From NCBI GenBank assembly GCA_023411175.1, contig JAEYPB010000081.1, forward strand, positions 1-64,000: DNA of 64,000 nucleotides, read 5' to 3'. Below the pieces are notes generated by a model, which was given only the letters and a program-made list of their open reading frames with translations, searched no databases and was not told where the DNA came from. A program made the translations under genes and the position numbers. The stretch's first letter is position 1; every line of letters begins with the position of its first letter. Positions 8,276 to 16,401 of this stretch are shown piece by piece. Source of the stretch: Bacillota bacterium. GTDB lineage: Bacteria; Bacillota; Clostridia; Christensenellales; Aristaeellaceae.

Positions 8276-8923
8276 TTAGAATTTGGAGATGTCGATGTTC
8301 TCACCGGCGATGCCGGCCAGCGCGCCAGATTTGGCTTCTCCGGTATCCGGGTGCGCGATCAGCCACTTGTCCACCGCCCACAGCATGCGATGTTCACCGT
8401 TCGCAGCCTTCGCCTCGGCCAGCGCCTCGGGGGCGAGGTCCGCGTTGGTGCCATCGGGCAGCAGGATGATCATGCGGAAGCCCTCCTCCGCCGTCTGGCA
8501 GGGGGCGTAGTGCAGCGTGGTGGCGTAGAGTTCCACCGCAGTACCCGCGGGCACGTGGAACAGCTCCACCAGGCTGGAATCATACGCACCGTCCGCGATG
8601 TCGCGGCGATCACCCAGCATGACGACACAGTCGGTTACCGCCACGTTGACCTCGCTGGCGCGATGGTATTCCATCGCACCCATCCGGGTGTTGTAGCCCC
8701 AACACAGGCCCGCCTGGATGGGCTTGAAGCCGCCGAAGCGGGCGAGGAAGCCCTGAAAATCGCTCGTCGCTTCGAGTGCCGGGATCGACCGCTGGTAGGC
8801 CACGCCGCCCGCTGGCATCGGAACATCTTCAGCGGCTGCGCGGATCGCGTCGGAAGGTACGCCCTCCACCACCGCGCCGTATTTTTTGAAGGAATCGTCG
8901 AACACCGATTGAATCTTGCGCAT
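8276..8923 (-). CDS. DUF4867 family protein
   Basis: 215 aa. The sequence matches the DUF4867 pattern I know from Clostridia, with FKPIQAGLCWGYNTRMGAMEYHRASEVNVA and GTAVELYATTLHYAPC, probably a cupin-like fold. Members are often near carbohydrate-utilisation genes, but the reaction is not established. It stands alone here, flanked by a terminator on one side and a repeat element on the other. The start is the ATG giving MRKIQSVFDD; upstream sequence on the minus strand carries a GGAGGC ribosome binding site. Confidence 0.75.
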   Translation of the reverse strand: MRKIQSVFDDSFKKYGAVVEGVPSDAIRAAAEDVPMPAGGVAYQRSIPALEATSDFQGFLARFGGFKPIQAGLCWGYNTRMGAMEYHRASEVNVAVTDCVVMLGDRRDIADGAYDSSLVELFHVPAGTAVELYATTLHYAPCQTAEEGFRMIILLPDGTNADLAPEALAEAKAANGEHRMLWAVDKWLIAHPDTGEAKSGALAGIAGENIDISKF

Positions 8924-9004
8924 CGCTCTGTGCCTCCAATATCAATTCCTGATTTATCCTATCACGGCGCGCTGCCGCCGTCAAGGCGCGACGCCCGAAA
9001 AACC

Positions 9005-9106
9005 GGCGCTATCCACACCGCTGGTCAGTACGCCGTCCGGAAATTCCAGAGAATTTCAGGAGGGGTTTTCCCTTCGCATCAAAAAACCCGCTGGTTTTTT
9101 GATGCT
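9005..9106 (+). repeat. dispersed structured intergenic repeat, copy 3 (right part)
   Basis: Aligns with 27565-27680: shared landmarks in order are GGCG.TATCCA, GGTCAGT, CCGGAAAT, ATTTCAGG, then a terminal hairpin GCATCAAAAAACC/GGTTTTTTGATGC (9076-9105) with CGCT loop. The right end abuts the perfect palindrome at 9107. Confidence 0.65.
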
Positions 9107-9138
9107 TTTAGAGCACCCGGCGCGCCGGGTGCTCTAAA
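9107..9138 (-). terminator. 32-bp perfect palindrome, probable mntP terminator
   Basis: TTTAGAGCACCCGGCG is followed directly by its exact reverse complement with no spacer. It lies 14 bp downstream of the mntP stop on the minus strand. Confidence 0.6.
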
Positions 9139-9151
9139 GTAAGTGAACCGT

Positions 9152-9727
9152 TCAGAGAACGCCCAGGTGCTCGAGCAGAATTTTTAGGCCGATCAGGATC
9201 AGGATGACGCCGCCGGCAATCTCCGCCTTCTTCTGAAAGCGCGCGCCGAAGAAGTTGCCCACCACCACGCCGCCAAAGGAGATCAGGAAGGTGGTCAGGC
9301 CGATGATCCCGCAGGCAGCCGCGACGTTGACCTTGAGAAAGGCCAGCGTGACGCCGATGGCCAGCGCGTCGATCGATGTGGCGATGGCCAGCATGAACAG
9401 TCCCTTGATATCGAGCGCGATGTCGCACGCGGCGCCCTCGCCGCAGCCTTCTTTAAAGGAATCGTACAGGAATTTGCCGCCGATGAAGGAGAGAAGACCA
9501 AAGGCGATCCAGTGGTCGTAGGCGGCGATCAGCCCCTGGAGCCCCAGCCCAAGCAGCCAGCCGATGAACGGCATCAGCGCCTGGAACGCGCCGAAGAAGA
9601 GCGCGATTACGGTGGCGTTTCCCCAGTGGATCTTTCGCATCGACAGCCCCTTGCAAACGGCCACCGCGAACGCGTCCATGGACAAGCCGACGCCGATCAG
9701 CAGGATATCAACAAGTCCCAACCACAT
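9152..9727 (-). CDS. mntP: manganese efflux pump MntP
   Basis: 191 aa, six hydrophobic segments, as in the MntP (DUF204) family that exports Mn2+ across the cytoplasmic membrane. Two repeats carry the conserved membrane aspartates: LSMDAFAVAVCKGL in helix 1 and TSIDALAIGVTLAF in helix 4. The start at 9727 is preferred over the upstream ATG at 9763 because AAGGGA lies 5 bp before it and because a promoter at 9754-9782 overlaps the longer ORF start. A 12-bp palindrome inside that promoter may be the control site. The downstream neighbour is unrelated. Confidence 0.9.
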   Translation of the reverse strand: MWLGLVDILLIGVGLSMDAFAVAVCKGLSMRKIHWGNATVIALFFGAFQALMPFIGWLLGLGLQGLIAAYDHWIAFGLLSFIGGKFLYDSFKEGCGEGAACDIALDIKGLFMLAIATSIDALAIGVTLAFLKVNVAAACGIIGLTTFLISFGGVVVGNFFGARFQKKAEIAGGVILILIGLKILLEHLGVL

Positions 9728-9753
9728 CAGTCCCTTGGTCAAAGATTCTTTTA

Positions 9754-9782
9754 ATTGTACCATGGTACGCAGGGAAGGTCAA
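9754..9782 (-). promoter_or_regulatory. mntP promoter with palindromic spacer
   Basis: Minus strand TTGACC (9777-9782), 17-bp spacer, TACAAT (9754-9759). The perfect palindrome GTACCATGGTAC (9757-9768) overlaps the spacer and -10, a plausible operator. The short leader leaves no room for a yybP-ykoY manganese riboswitch. Confidence 0.65.
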
Positions 9783-9895
9783 GGAATATCCCGGAAAACG
9801 GGAGGCCCCGCGCATTCTACGAGAGAACCATGCACAGGTCGAGGATATGGGGCAATGATTGCACCGGCGCCCCAAATCTCCAATAGACCTGCGAG

Positions 9896-9925
9896 CGGAC
9901 GGGGCGGCTACCGCCGCCCCGTCCG
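9896..9925 (-). terminator. 13-bp GC-rich hairpin after purB
   Basis: CGGACGGGGCGGC pairs perfectly with GCCGCCCCGTCCG around TACC, 15 bp past the purB stop. There is no U-run, so termination strength is uncertain. Another imperfect hairpin lies at about 9830-9890. Confidence 0.55.
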
Positions 9926-9939
9926 AATGTTCAATGGGT

Positions 9940-11373
9940 CTAAACACGCACTTCGCCGGCCTTGACCTCCGGCGCGCCTTCAAGCAGCGGGTCGATCTCA
10001 TCCCGGATGAACTCCTCCACCTGCGCCGCGGCGCGGCCGGTATAGAGCTTCGGGTCCATCAGCGCCTCCAGCTGTGCCCGCTGGAGCGGGAAAGCCGGGT
10101 CGGAGGCGATGCGTTCCAGAAGATCGTTGTCCAGCCCCTCGGCGCGCACGCGCTTCGTGGCCTCATGGGAATGGACGCGGATGCGCTCGTGCAGCGCCTG
10201 CCGATCGCCGCCCGCCTTGACCGATTCCATCAGAATATCCTCGGTGGCCATGAAGGGCAGGTTTTCCATCAGGTTCTTTTCGATGATCTTGGGGTAGACC
10301 ACGATGCCGGCCGAGACGTTGCAGACCAGTTCCAGCACCGCGTCGGTGGCTAGGAAGGCTTCCGGCAGGCTCAGCCTGCGGTTGGCGGAATCGTCCAGCG
10401 TGCGCTCAAACCACTGGGTGGCGGCGGTCATCGCCGTGTCCATCTCCAGCGCCATCACGTGGCGGCTGAGGGCGCAGATGCGCTCCGAGCGCATGGGGTT
10501 GCGCTTGTAGGCCATAGCGCTGGAGCCGATCTGCTCCTTGCCGAAGGGCTCCTCGCACTCGTGGAAGGCCTGGAGAAGGCGGATGTCCTGGGCGAACTTG
10601 TAGGCGCTCTGGGCAATGCCGCTGAGCACCGCCAGGACGCGGCTGTCGAGCTTCCTCGGATACGTCTGGCCGCTCACCGGATAGACGGCATCAAGCCCCA
10701 TCTTCTCCGCGATCCGCTTTTCAAGCGAGAGCACCTTTTCCCCGTCGCCGTCGAACAGCGCCATGAAACTGGCCTGTGTGCCGGTGGTGCCCTTGGAGCC
10801 CAGGAGACGGATGGTGGAAAGCGCGTGGTCGAGGTCCGTGACGTCCATCAGAAGGTCCTGCATCCAAAGGCAGGCGCGCTTGCCCACCGTCACCGGCTGC
10901 GCAGGCTGCAGGTGGGTGAGGCCCAGCGTGGGCAAATCTTTGTACTCGAGCGCAAAGGCGCGAAGGCGGCGGAGCGCCTCGAGGAGCTTCCCGCGGATCA
11001 GCTTCAGCGCGTCCCGCAGGATCAGCGCATCGGTGTTGTCGGTCACGTAGCAGGAGGTCGCGCCCAGGTGAAGGATCGCGCCGGCACCCTCGCCGCACTG
11101 GTCGGCATAGGCGTGCACGTGGGCCATCACGTCGTGGCGTACCCGCTCTTCATAGGCGCGGGCGGCCGCGTAGTCGATGTCGGAGACGTGGGCCTTGAGC
11201 GCTTTGATCTGCGCGTCCGTGATCGGGAGCCCCAGCTCCTTTTCGGCCTCCGCCAGCGCCACCCAGAGCTTGCGCCAGGTGGTAAACTTGTTGTCCGGCG
11301 AGAAGAGGTACAGCATCTCGCGGCTGGCGTAGCGGCTGCCCAGCGGCGATTCATAGGTGGGTTTACGTTCCAT
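9940..11373 (-). CDS. purB: adenylosuccinate lyase
   Basis: 477 aa. Acts twice in purine synthesis: SAICAR to AICAR plus fumarate, and adenylosuccinate to AMP plus fumarate. The fumarase/ASL superfamily signature is present as GSSAMAYKRNPMRSE (the usual form has SSxMPxKxN), and the first catalytic-histidine region reads LGATSCYVTDN. The ATG giving MERKPTYESPLGSRYAS has GGAGGGA 7 bp upstream; the ORF extension further upstream is non-coding. It lies downstream of purA on the same strand, separated by 186 bp that contain a repeat element. This gene pair completes AMP formation from IMP. Confidence 0.95.
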   Translation of the reverse strand: MERKPTYESPLGSRYASREMLYLFSPDNKFTTWRKLWVALAEAEKELGLPITDAQIKALKAHVSDIDYAAARAYEERVRHDVMAHVHAYADQCGEGAGAILHLGATSCYVTDNTDALILRDALKLIRGKLLEALRRLRAFALEYKDLPTLGLTHLQPAQPVTVGKRACLWMQDLLMDVTDLDHALSTIRLLGSKGTTGTQASFMALFDGDGEKVLSLEKRIAEKMGLDAVYPVSGQTYPRKLDSRVLAVLSGIAQSAYKFAQDIRLLQAFHECEEPFGKEQIGSSAMAYKRNPMRSERICALSRHVMALEMDTAMTAATQWFERTLDDSANRRLSLPEAFLATDAVLELVCNVSAGIVVYPKIIEKNLMENLPFMATEDILMESVKAGGDRQALHERIRVHSHEATKRVRAEGLDNDLLERIASDPAFPLQRAQLEALMDPKLYTGRAAAQVEEFIRDEIDPLLEGAPEVKAGEVRV

Positions 11374-11439
11374 ATGATTCCCTCCAGGGTGTGGGTTTGG
11401 CACGGGATTGCGAAAGCCGGCGGGTTCTGTCATTTTAAC

Positions 11440-11503
11440 CGTTCCCGGCGGAATGTACCCCGGGAACACGTTTCATCAACCGGCCTTGAGACCGGTTGAT
11501 GAA
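11440..11503. repeat. dispersed structured intergenic repeat, copy 4 (diverged)
   Basis: Hairpin 1 GTTCCCGG/CCGGGAAC (11441-11467) matches hairpin 1 of the copies at 27516 and 32052. Hairpin 2 is a perfect 12-bp stem TTCATCAACCGG/CCGGTTGATGAA (11472-11503). It may double as the purA terminator. Confidence 0.55.
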
Positions 11504-11559
11504 GCAGTGCCGCGAACAATCGGGCTTCTGGCCCATGTGGACTGCCCGCGTGGTTTCTT

Positions 11560-12834
11560 CTAGCGAAGGATGATCTGCTCACGCTCCGCGCCCACGGAAA
11601 CGTAGGTGATCGGGCAGCCCAGGTTCTTTTCAAGGAACAGCACGTAGTCCTGAGCGGCCTTGGGCAGGTCGGAGAACTCCCGGACGGAGGTGATGTCGGT
11701 CTTCCAGCCGGGCAGCACCTCAAAGACCGGCTCGCAGGCGGAAAGCTCCGGCGTGAAGGGGAAATCGCCCGTCACCGAGCCGTTCAGGCGGTAGCCGACG
11801 CAGACCGGGATCTCGTCCAGATGGCTGAGTACATCCATCTTGGTCAAGGCGATCTTGGTCGCTCCCTGAAGCGCGATGCCGTGGCGCGTGGCCACGAGAT
11901 CCATCCACGCGATGCGCCGGGGACGGCCGGTGGCCGCGCCGTATTCGCCGCCCGCTTCGCGCAGGTTGGTGGCGATGTCGCCGGACAGTTCGCCCACGAA
12001 GGGGCCTTCGCCCACACAGGTGGAGTAGGCCTTCACCACGCCGACGACCTCGTCCAGCTTGATGGACGGGAGGCCGCCGCCGATGGGCGCGTAGGCCGCC
12101 AGCGGCGACGACGAAGACGAGAACGGGTAGATGCCGTAATCGATGTCGCGGAGCGCGCCAAGCTGCGCCTCAAACAGGATGCTCTTTCCGGCGGACTGGG
12201 CCTCTTTGAGCACCTTGCCGGTATCACAGATGTGGGGGATCAGCGGCGCGCCGTAGGTCTCGATCCACGCCATCGTGTCCTCAAAGCTGATGGGCGGCTG
12301 GCCGTAGGCCTGGGAGAACACCGCGTTCTTCCAGTCGATCAGCTTCTTCAGGTGGTGACGGAGCGTCTCCGGGTACCTGAGGTCGCCCATCTGAATGGCC
12401 TTTTTCATGTATTTGTCGCCGTAGATCGGGGAGATGCCTCGCAGCGTGGAGCCGTAGCTGTCCTTGCCCAGGCGCTGCTCCTCCAGCTTGTCCTGCAGCG
12501 GGTGGAAGGGGAGGACGATCATCGCGCGCTCCGAGATCCGAAGATTCTCCGGCGTAATCGAAACGCCGCGCTCGCGGAGCCGGCCGATTTCCTCGTTCAG
12601 GTGCTTGAGGTCGATGACCGTGCCGACGCCCAGCAGGTTCACCGTCTCCTTGCGGAAGATGCCCGAGGGCAGAAGGTTCAGCGCGGACTTGCCGTATTCG
12701 TTGATGACCGTGTGGCCGGCGTTGTTGCCGCCCTGATAGCGGACGACGACTTCATAGCGGTCGGCCAGGTAGTCCACCATGCGGCCTTTGCCCTCGTCGC
12801 CCCAGTTGATGCCAACAATTGCGCAGATCGCCAT
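11560..12834 (-). CDS. purA: adenylosuccinate synthetase
   Basis: 424 aa. Joins IMP and aspartate using GTP to give adenylosuccinate. The phosphate-binding loop reads GINWGDEGKGRMVDYLA at the N-terminus, and QGGNNAGHTVINEYGK and LLPSGIF follow, all family landmarks. The C-terminal region has GWKTDI and LPKAAQDYV. The ATG at 12834 (MAICAIVG) is chosen because GGAGGG lies 7 bp upstream; the ORF ATG five codons earlier overlaps that site. Transcribed from a strong promoter at 12921-12949, with purB downstream. Confidence 0.96.
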   Translation of the reverse strand: MAICAIVGINWGDEGKGRMVDYLADRYEVVVRYQGGNNAGHTVINEYGKSALNLLPSGIFRKETVNLLGVGTVIDLKHLNEEIGRLRERGVSITPENLRISERAMIVLPFHPLQDKLEEQRLGKDSYGSTLRGISPIYGDKYMKKAIQMGDLRYPETLRHHLKKLIDWKNAVFSQAYGQPPISFEDTMAWIETYGAPLIPHICDTGKVLKEAQSAGKSILFEAQLGALRDIDYGIYPFSSSSSPLAAYAPIGGGLPSIKLDEVVGVVKAYSTCVGEGPFVGELSGDIATNLREAGGEYGAATGRPRRIAWMDLVATRHGIALQGATKIALTKMDVLSHLDEIPVCVGYRLNGSVTGDFPFTPELSACEPVFEVLPGWKTDITSVREFSDLPKAAQDYVLFLEKNLGCPITYVSVGAEREQIILR

Positions 12835-12920
12835 GCAATTACCCTCCATTACGAACGATTACCGCGCACCCACCCAAGAACGTTCGGTGAAAAACCGGAG
12901 TTTTCGGGTGTTTGCAAAGT

Positions 12921-12949
12921 ATTATACCATTTTAGAGGCCTTTTTTCAA
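12921..12949 (-). promoter_or_regulatory. purA promoter
   Basis: Minus strand TTGAAA (12944-12949), 17-bp spacer, perfect TATAAT (12921-12926). The leader to purA is about 80 nt; no purine riboswitch was recognised in it. Confidence 0.75.
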
Positions 12950-13040
12950 GCGGAATGAGGGTTGTAAGCGAACCATTCCCGCGTCTTGTCGGGGTTTTAA
13001 CGTGCCGGCCACCACTCGTCCACGCCCGGCTGAACGCGAC

Positions 13041-13069
13041 AAAAGCGCCGCCCTTCGACCGGGCGGCGC
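13041..13069 (-). terminator. intrinsic terminator of the small membrane protein gene
   Basis: Minus strand GCGCCGCCC/GGGCGGCGC with a 7-nt loop followed by TTTTGT. It lies about 60 bp past the stop at 13128. Confidence 0.75.
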
Positions 13070-13127
13070 AAGGGCTTCAAGCTGTCGGCACGAAGGCGCG
13101 TGGCCTTTCCGGCGGATTGTCCTATGG

Positions 13128-13346
13128 TCAGTAGTCTGTGCGTTTTTCGCCGCCTGATGTCGTTTCCGTTTTCTCAATGCGATCATCGATGAACTCGCCC
13201 TCGATGAAAGGCTGGTTATCGACAGTTTCGCGTGGTTCCGCGCGGCCGAGCGAGCGCAGCCAGAACAGCGCTCGAACCAGAATGATCAACAGAAACAGCG
13301 CGGGTATCGCGAACATCCACACAAAAGGCGCGATAAAGAACAGCAT
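13128..13346 (-). CDS. small single-pass membrane protein, unknown function
   Basis: 72 aa. Residues 1-32 form a hydrophobic membrane segment (LFFIAPFVWMFAIPALFLLI); the rest is charged and probably cytoplasmic, ending in GGEKRTDY. A strong AAGGAGGTGAG site precedes the ATG, and a terminator follows, so the gene is likely real. I do not recognise a family. It is separate from purA and TraX. Confidence 0.65.
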   Translation of the reverse strand: MLFFIAPFVWMFAIPALFLLIILVRALFWLRSLGRAEPRETVDNQPFIEGEFIDDRIEKTETTSGGEKRTDY

Positions 13347-13391
13347 ACGCTCACCTCCTTCCGCCTATTATACCACGTTTGGGCGAAAAAA

Positions 13392-14162
13392 TCAAAGCGG
13401 GCGGCGGTAGAGCAGCTGCTGCGCCGCGTACAGTGCGGCAAGGTGCGCCGGGTAGAAGAAGTAGAAAAACCATTTGGGAAGTTTGAGGTTCGTCCGGGTG
13501 GGCAGATAGATCAGCGGCAGCGCCAGGACCGCGAAGGTCTGGGTGCTGAAGGAGAGGGATCCGAGCTTGTAGCCGCCGCCCCCCGAGACGCCCCACCACA
13601 GCATAAAGCCCAGAATCCACGCAAAGGAAGCGCCCGGGTGCTCCAGAAACGCGTAGAACAACAGCATCAGGGCAATGCCGCGCCAGCCGTAGTCCAGGTA
13701 CCCCTGGAAGTACAGGATCACCCCGGCGAAAACCGCCGCCAGCGCGTAGCGCTTGTCCTTGAAGCACCAGATCAGAAGCATGCCCGCCATCAGCGACACG
13801 AGGATGCTGGGGCGGTTCCAGCTCATAAGATACCAGCGGACGGCGCTCATCAGCGGATCGGCGGTAAACTTGATCGCGTCCATCGCCGGGGTGGTGTGGT
13901 TCAGACCCAGCGCGTAGAGCGGCTGCGTGACGAGCGCGAGCAGCAACATGCGCAGCATGTAGCGACGCATGTCGCGGGTATACACGCAGCCCACCGCCAG
14001 CGAATACGCGAAGATGGGGAAGGCGATGCGCCCGATCACCCGAAGGATCGGGTACTGCGGCAAAAGCGCCGCGCCCGTATGATCAATCGCCATTGTAATG
14101 ATCGCGACCAACTTCAAAAAACCGGTGTCCGTATTGAGCCGGACGTTTCGACCGCCTGCCAT
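13392..14162 (-). CDS. TraX family membrane protein
   Basis: 256 aa, about eight hydrophobic segments. The N-terminal FLKLVAIITMAIDHTGAALLP and RVIGRIAFPIFAYSLAVGC are typical of the TraX family, named from F-pilin acetylation but common as chromosomal genes in Clostridia, where the acylated substrate is unknown. No conjugation genes are nearby, so a transfer role is unlikely here. The ATG at 14162 (MAGGRNVRLN) is used because GAAGGTGA lies just upstream. Confidence 0.85.
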   Translation of the reverse strand: MAGGRNVRLNTDTGFLKLVAIITMAIDHTGAALLPQYPILRVIGRIAFPIFAYSLAVGCVYTRDMRRYMLRMLLLALVTQPLYALGLNHTTPAMDAIKFTADPLMSAVRWYLMSWNRPSILVSLMAGMLLIWCFKDKRYALAAVFAGVILYFQGYLDYGWRGIALMLLFYAFLEHPGASFAWILGFMLWWGVSGGGGYKLGSLSFSTQTFAVLALPLIYLPTRTNLKLPKWFFYFFYPAHLAALYAAQQLLYRRPL

Positions 14163-14254
14163 CCAATCACCTTCGCATGAAAGATTGCTTGCAACCATTA
14201 TAGGCGATTTCCCCTTCCGGCGCAACGGGAAGGTTCCGGTAATGCAACTGAATC

Positions 14255-14284
14255 AAAAAGGCACCCGCACACGGCGGATGCCTT
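14255..14284 (-). terminator. terminator of infC-rpmI-rplT
   Basis: Minus strand AAGGCATCCG...CGGGTGCCTTTTT, located 14 bp past the rplT stop. Confidence 0.8.
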
Positions 14285-14298
14285 AAAACCCGGTTTGA

Positions 14299-14658
14299 TT
14301 ACTTGCCAAGGGCAGCCTTGGCGGTGTCGCACAGCTTCGCGAAGCCAGCCGCATCGTGGATCGCGAGATCGGACAGGATCTTGCGGTTGACCACGACGCC
14401 GCTCTTCTTGAGGCCGTCGATCATTCGGGAATAGCTCAGGCCGTTGACGCGGGCGCCCGCGTTGATACGCGCGATCCACAGGCGGCGGAAGTCACGCTTC
14501 TTGAGCTTGCGGCCGATGTACGCATAGCGCAGGGAGCGGCGAACCTGCTCGCTGGCGGCGCGGTACTGCTTGGAACGGGCGCCGAAGTAGCCCTTCGACA
14601 GCCGGAAAACTTTACGACGCTTCTTCAGGGCGTTGACGGCCCTCTTTACTCTTGCCAT
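14299..14658 (-). CDS. rplT: 50S ribosomal protein L20
   Basis: 119 aa, the normal length. Begins MARVKRAVNALKKRRKVFRL and contains the conserved SYSRMIDGLKKSGV segment. L20 binds 23S rRNA early in 50S assembly and, in several bacteria, represses its own operon. Last gene of infC-rpmI-rplT, 14 bp from rpmI, with GGAGGCG upstream of the ATG. Confidence 0.98.
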   Translation of the reverse strand: MARVKRAVNALKKRRKVFRLSKGYFGARSKQYRAASEQVRRSLRYAYIGRKLKKRDFRRLWIARINAGARVNGLSYSRMIDGLKKSGVVVNRKILSDLAIHDAAGFAKLCDTAKAALGK

Positions 14659-14672
14659 TTCGATTCGCCTCC

Positions 14673-14870
14673 TTACTTATACGGAATGAGTTTTTTCATG
14701 ACCTTGGCTTCGCCGCCGAACACCAGAGCAGCCTTACGCAGGTTGCGCGTGCGCTTGGTGGGCTTCTTGGTCAGGATATGGCGCTTATACGCCTGCGAAC
14801 GCTTGATCTTGCCGGATTTCGTCAGCTTAAAGCGCTTCGCCGCGCCGCGGTGGGTCTTCTGCTTGGGCAT
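14673..14870 (-). CDS. rpmI: 50S ribosomal protein L35
   Basis: 65 aa, standard length, beginning MPKQKTHRGAAKRFKLTKSG, a near-universal L35 start. Middle gene of the infC operon with a GAGGAGGAG ribosome binding site. Very basic, as expected for a protein buried in the 50S subunit. Confidence 0.98.
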   Translation of the reverse strand: MPKQKTHRGAAKRFKLTKSGKIKRSQAYKRHILTKKPTKRTRNLRKAALVFGGEAKVMKKLIPYK

Positions 14871-14920
14871 GGGAACTCCTCCTCTCGTTCAGTGCATCAT
14901 TTCGCGGAATAACTTGTGCG

Positions 14921-15442
14921 CTACTCCGTAACGCGCGGGGCAAGGATCATGATCATGTTGCGCCCTTCGAGCATCGGCTGGCGCTCGATGATGGCGTGTT
15001 CCTTGATCCGCTCGGCGAAACTCCTCATCACCTGAAGGCCGATTTCCGAATGGGTAATCTGGCGGCCACGGAAACGGATGTTTACCTTGACCTTGTCACC
15101 TTCCTGAAGGAACTTCACCGCGTTTCGGAACTTGACGTCGACGTCGTGGTCCTCGATGGTCGCGGAGAGGCGAACCTCCTTGATGGTGATGACCTTTTGA
15201 TTCTTGCGAATCTCTCGTTCGCGCTTGGACTGTTCGAAACGGAACTTGCCATAATCCATCAGTTTGCAAACCGGCGGCTTCGCCTGCGGCGCAATCTTGA
15301 CCAGATCGAGTTGGCGTTCTTCGGCGAGTTCCAGTGCCTGCCGGGTCAGCATGACGCCGAGCTGTTCGCCGTTCTGATCGATCAAACGTACCTCGCGGTC
15401 GCGGATCTCCTCATTAATCATCAGATCGTTGTTGATACCCAT
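14921..15442 (-). CDS. infC: translation initiation factor IF-3
   Basis: 173 aa. N-domain starts INEEIRDREVRLIDQNGEQLGV and is followed by KPPVCKLMDYGKFRFEQ, then the C-domain with VRLSATIEDHDVDVK and VNIRFRGRQITHSEIG. IF-3 binds 30S, prevents early 50S joining and checks the initiator tRNA. The start ATG at 15442 (MGINNDLM) has GGGAGGTGC directly upstream; the longer ORF reads through the leader. Unlike many bacteria it uses ATG, not AUU/AUC, so the classical start-codon autoregulation is not indicated. Confidence 0.97.
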   Translation of the reverse strand: MGINNDLMINEEIRDREVRLIDQNGEQLGVMLTRQALELAEERQLDLVKIAPQAKPPVCKLMDYGKFRFEQSKREREIRKNQKVITIKEVRLSATIEDHDVDVKFRNAVKFLQEGDKVKVNIRFRGRQITHSEIGLQVMRSFAERIKEHAIIERQPMLEGRNMIMILAPRVTE

Positions 15443-15612
15443 GCACCTCCCAAATCGGTTCAAAGTAAAAATGAAGCGGGCCTTCGCAAAAGCAAACGCC
15501 CGCACACAAAACAACTGTTCCATGCAAACCCGCGCTGGCATTGCCGCCGGGTGAGAAGCGAGCGCTTCTGCTTTATCAGTAGTATTGTATCATGCGCGGG
15601 CATCCGAGTCAA
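15443..15612 (-). promoter_or_regulatory. infC operon promoter and structured leader
   Basis: Minus strand TTGACT (15607-15612), 17-bp spacer, TACAAT (15584-15589), then a leader of about 135 nt. It contains an AGAAGC/GCTTCT hairpin and later a GCGGGC/GCCCGC stem followed by TTCATTTTTACTTT just before the infC ribosome binding site, which looks like an attenuator. L20-dependent leaders are known for this operon in other Firmicutes; the match here is by position only. Confidence 0.6.
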
Positions 15613-15671
15613 CAAAAACTAGAAATTTTACAGCGCGGATGGGCGGGAAGGCGCGCGAGGCGGCGTGTGTA

Positions 15672-15699
15672 TTGACTTTGCGCTGCCACAGGATACAAT
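15672..15699 (+). promoter_or_regulatory. sfsA promoter
   Basis: TTGACT (15672-15677), 16-bp spacer, TACAAT (15694-15699), followed by GGAGGTG and the sfsA ATG. Divergent from the infC promoter about 60 bp away. Confidence 0.65.
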
Positions 15700-15720
15700 A
15701 ATGGAAAGCGGAGGTGTGCG

Positions 15721-16401
15721 ATGATTTATCGTGATGTCTGCGAGGCTCGTTTTATCGAGCGGATCAACCGGTTTGTCGCGCGGGTCGAGATGGGCGGACA
15801 GGCCGAGCTGTGCCACGTCAAGAACACGGGCAGGTGCCGGGAACTGTTCATTCCCGGCGCGCGCTGTTATGTTGAAAGGTTTGCTCCGGGACAGCGAAAG
15901 ACGGCGCTCGATCTGATCGCCGTTTGGAAGGGCGAACGCCTCGTCAACGTAGACAGCCAGGCGCCCAACCGGGTGTTCCGGGAGTGGGCCGAGGGCGGCG
16001 GCTTTTTGCCGGGGGCGGTGCGCGTTCGCCCCGAGTATCCATACCGGAACTCCCGGTTTGATTTTCTGATCGAGTCGGGCGGGCGCAGGGCGCTGGTGGA
16101 GGTCAAAGGCGTAACGCTCGAGGAGGGCGGGATCGCGCTGTTCCCGGACGCGCCCACCGAGCGGGGCGTGAAGCACCTCCGCGAATTGGCGGCGTGCCGC
16201 GAAGACGGCTTTGATGCACACGTCGTGTTTGTAATCCAGATGGAGGGCGTGGACTTCTTTACGCCCAACGCCCGGACGCACCCGGCGTTTGCCGAGGCGC
16301 TCGGCGCAGCCCGCGCGGCGGGGGTCGGCGTGCATGCCGTCGATTGCGCCGTCGCGCCGGATGGCCTTGCGATCAAGTCCGCTGTGGAGGTACGGCTATG
16401 A
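15721..16401 (+). CDS. sfsA: sugar fermentation stimulation protein SfsA homologue
   Basis: 226 aa, usual length. Contains AELCHVKNTGRCRELFIPGA near the N-terminus, SRFDFLIESGGRRALVEVKGVTL (nuclease-like D...E-x-K arrangement) and FPDAPTERGVKHLREL. The family has a nuclease-type fold and has been tied to sugar catabolism control and nucleic-acid binding, without a settled mechanism. Its TGA overlaps the ATG of thpR (ATGA), so the two are translationally coupled. Confidence 0.92.
   Translation: MIYRDVCEARFIERINRFVARVEMGGQAELCHVKNTGRCRELFIPGARCYVERFAPGQRKTALDLIAVWKGERLVNVDSQAPNRVFREWAEGGGFLPGAVRVRPEYPYRNSRFDFLIESGGRRALVEVKGVTLEEGGIALFPDAPTERGVKHLRELAACREDGFDAHVVFVIQMEGVDFFTPNARTHPAFAEALGAARAAGVGVHAVDCAVAPDGLAIKSAVEVRL

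Noticed and set aside
9764..9895. yybP-ykoY manganese riboswitch upstream of mntP
   Set aside because: The conserved yybP-ykoY core was not found and the promoter lies downstream of this stretch.
13392..14162. TraX gene as evidence of a conjugative element
   Set aside because: No relaxase, coupling protein, type IV secretion genes or integrase nearby; TraX-like genes are common on clostridial chromosomes.
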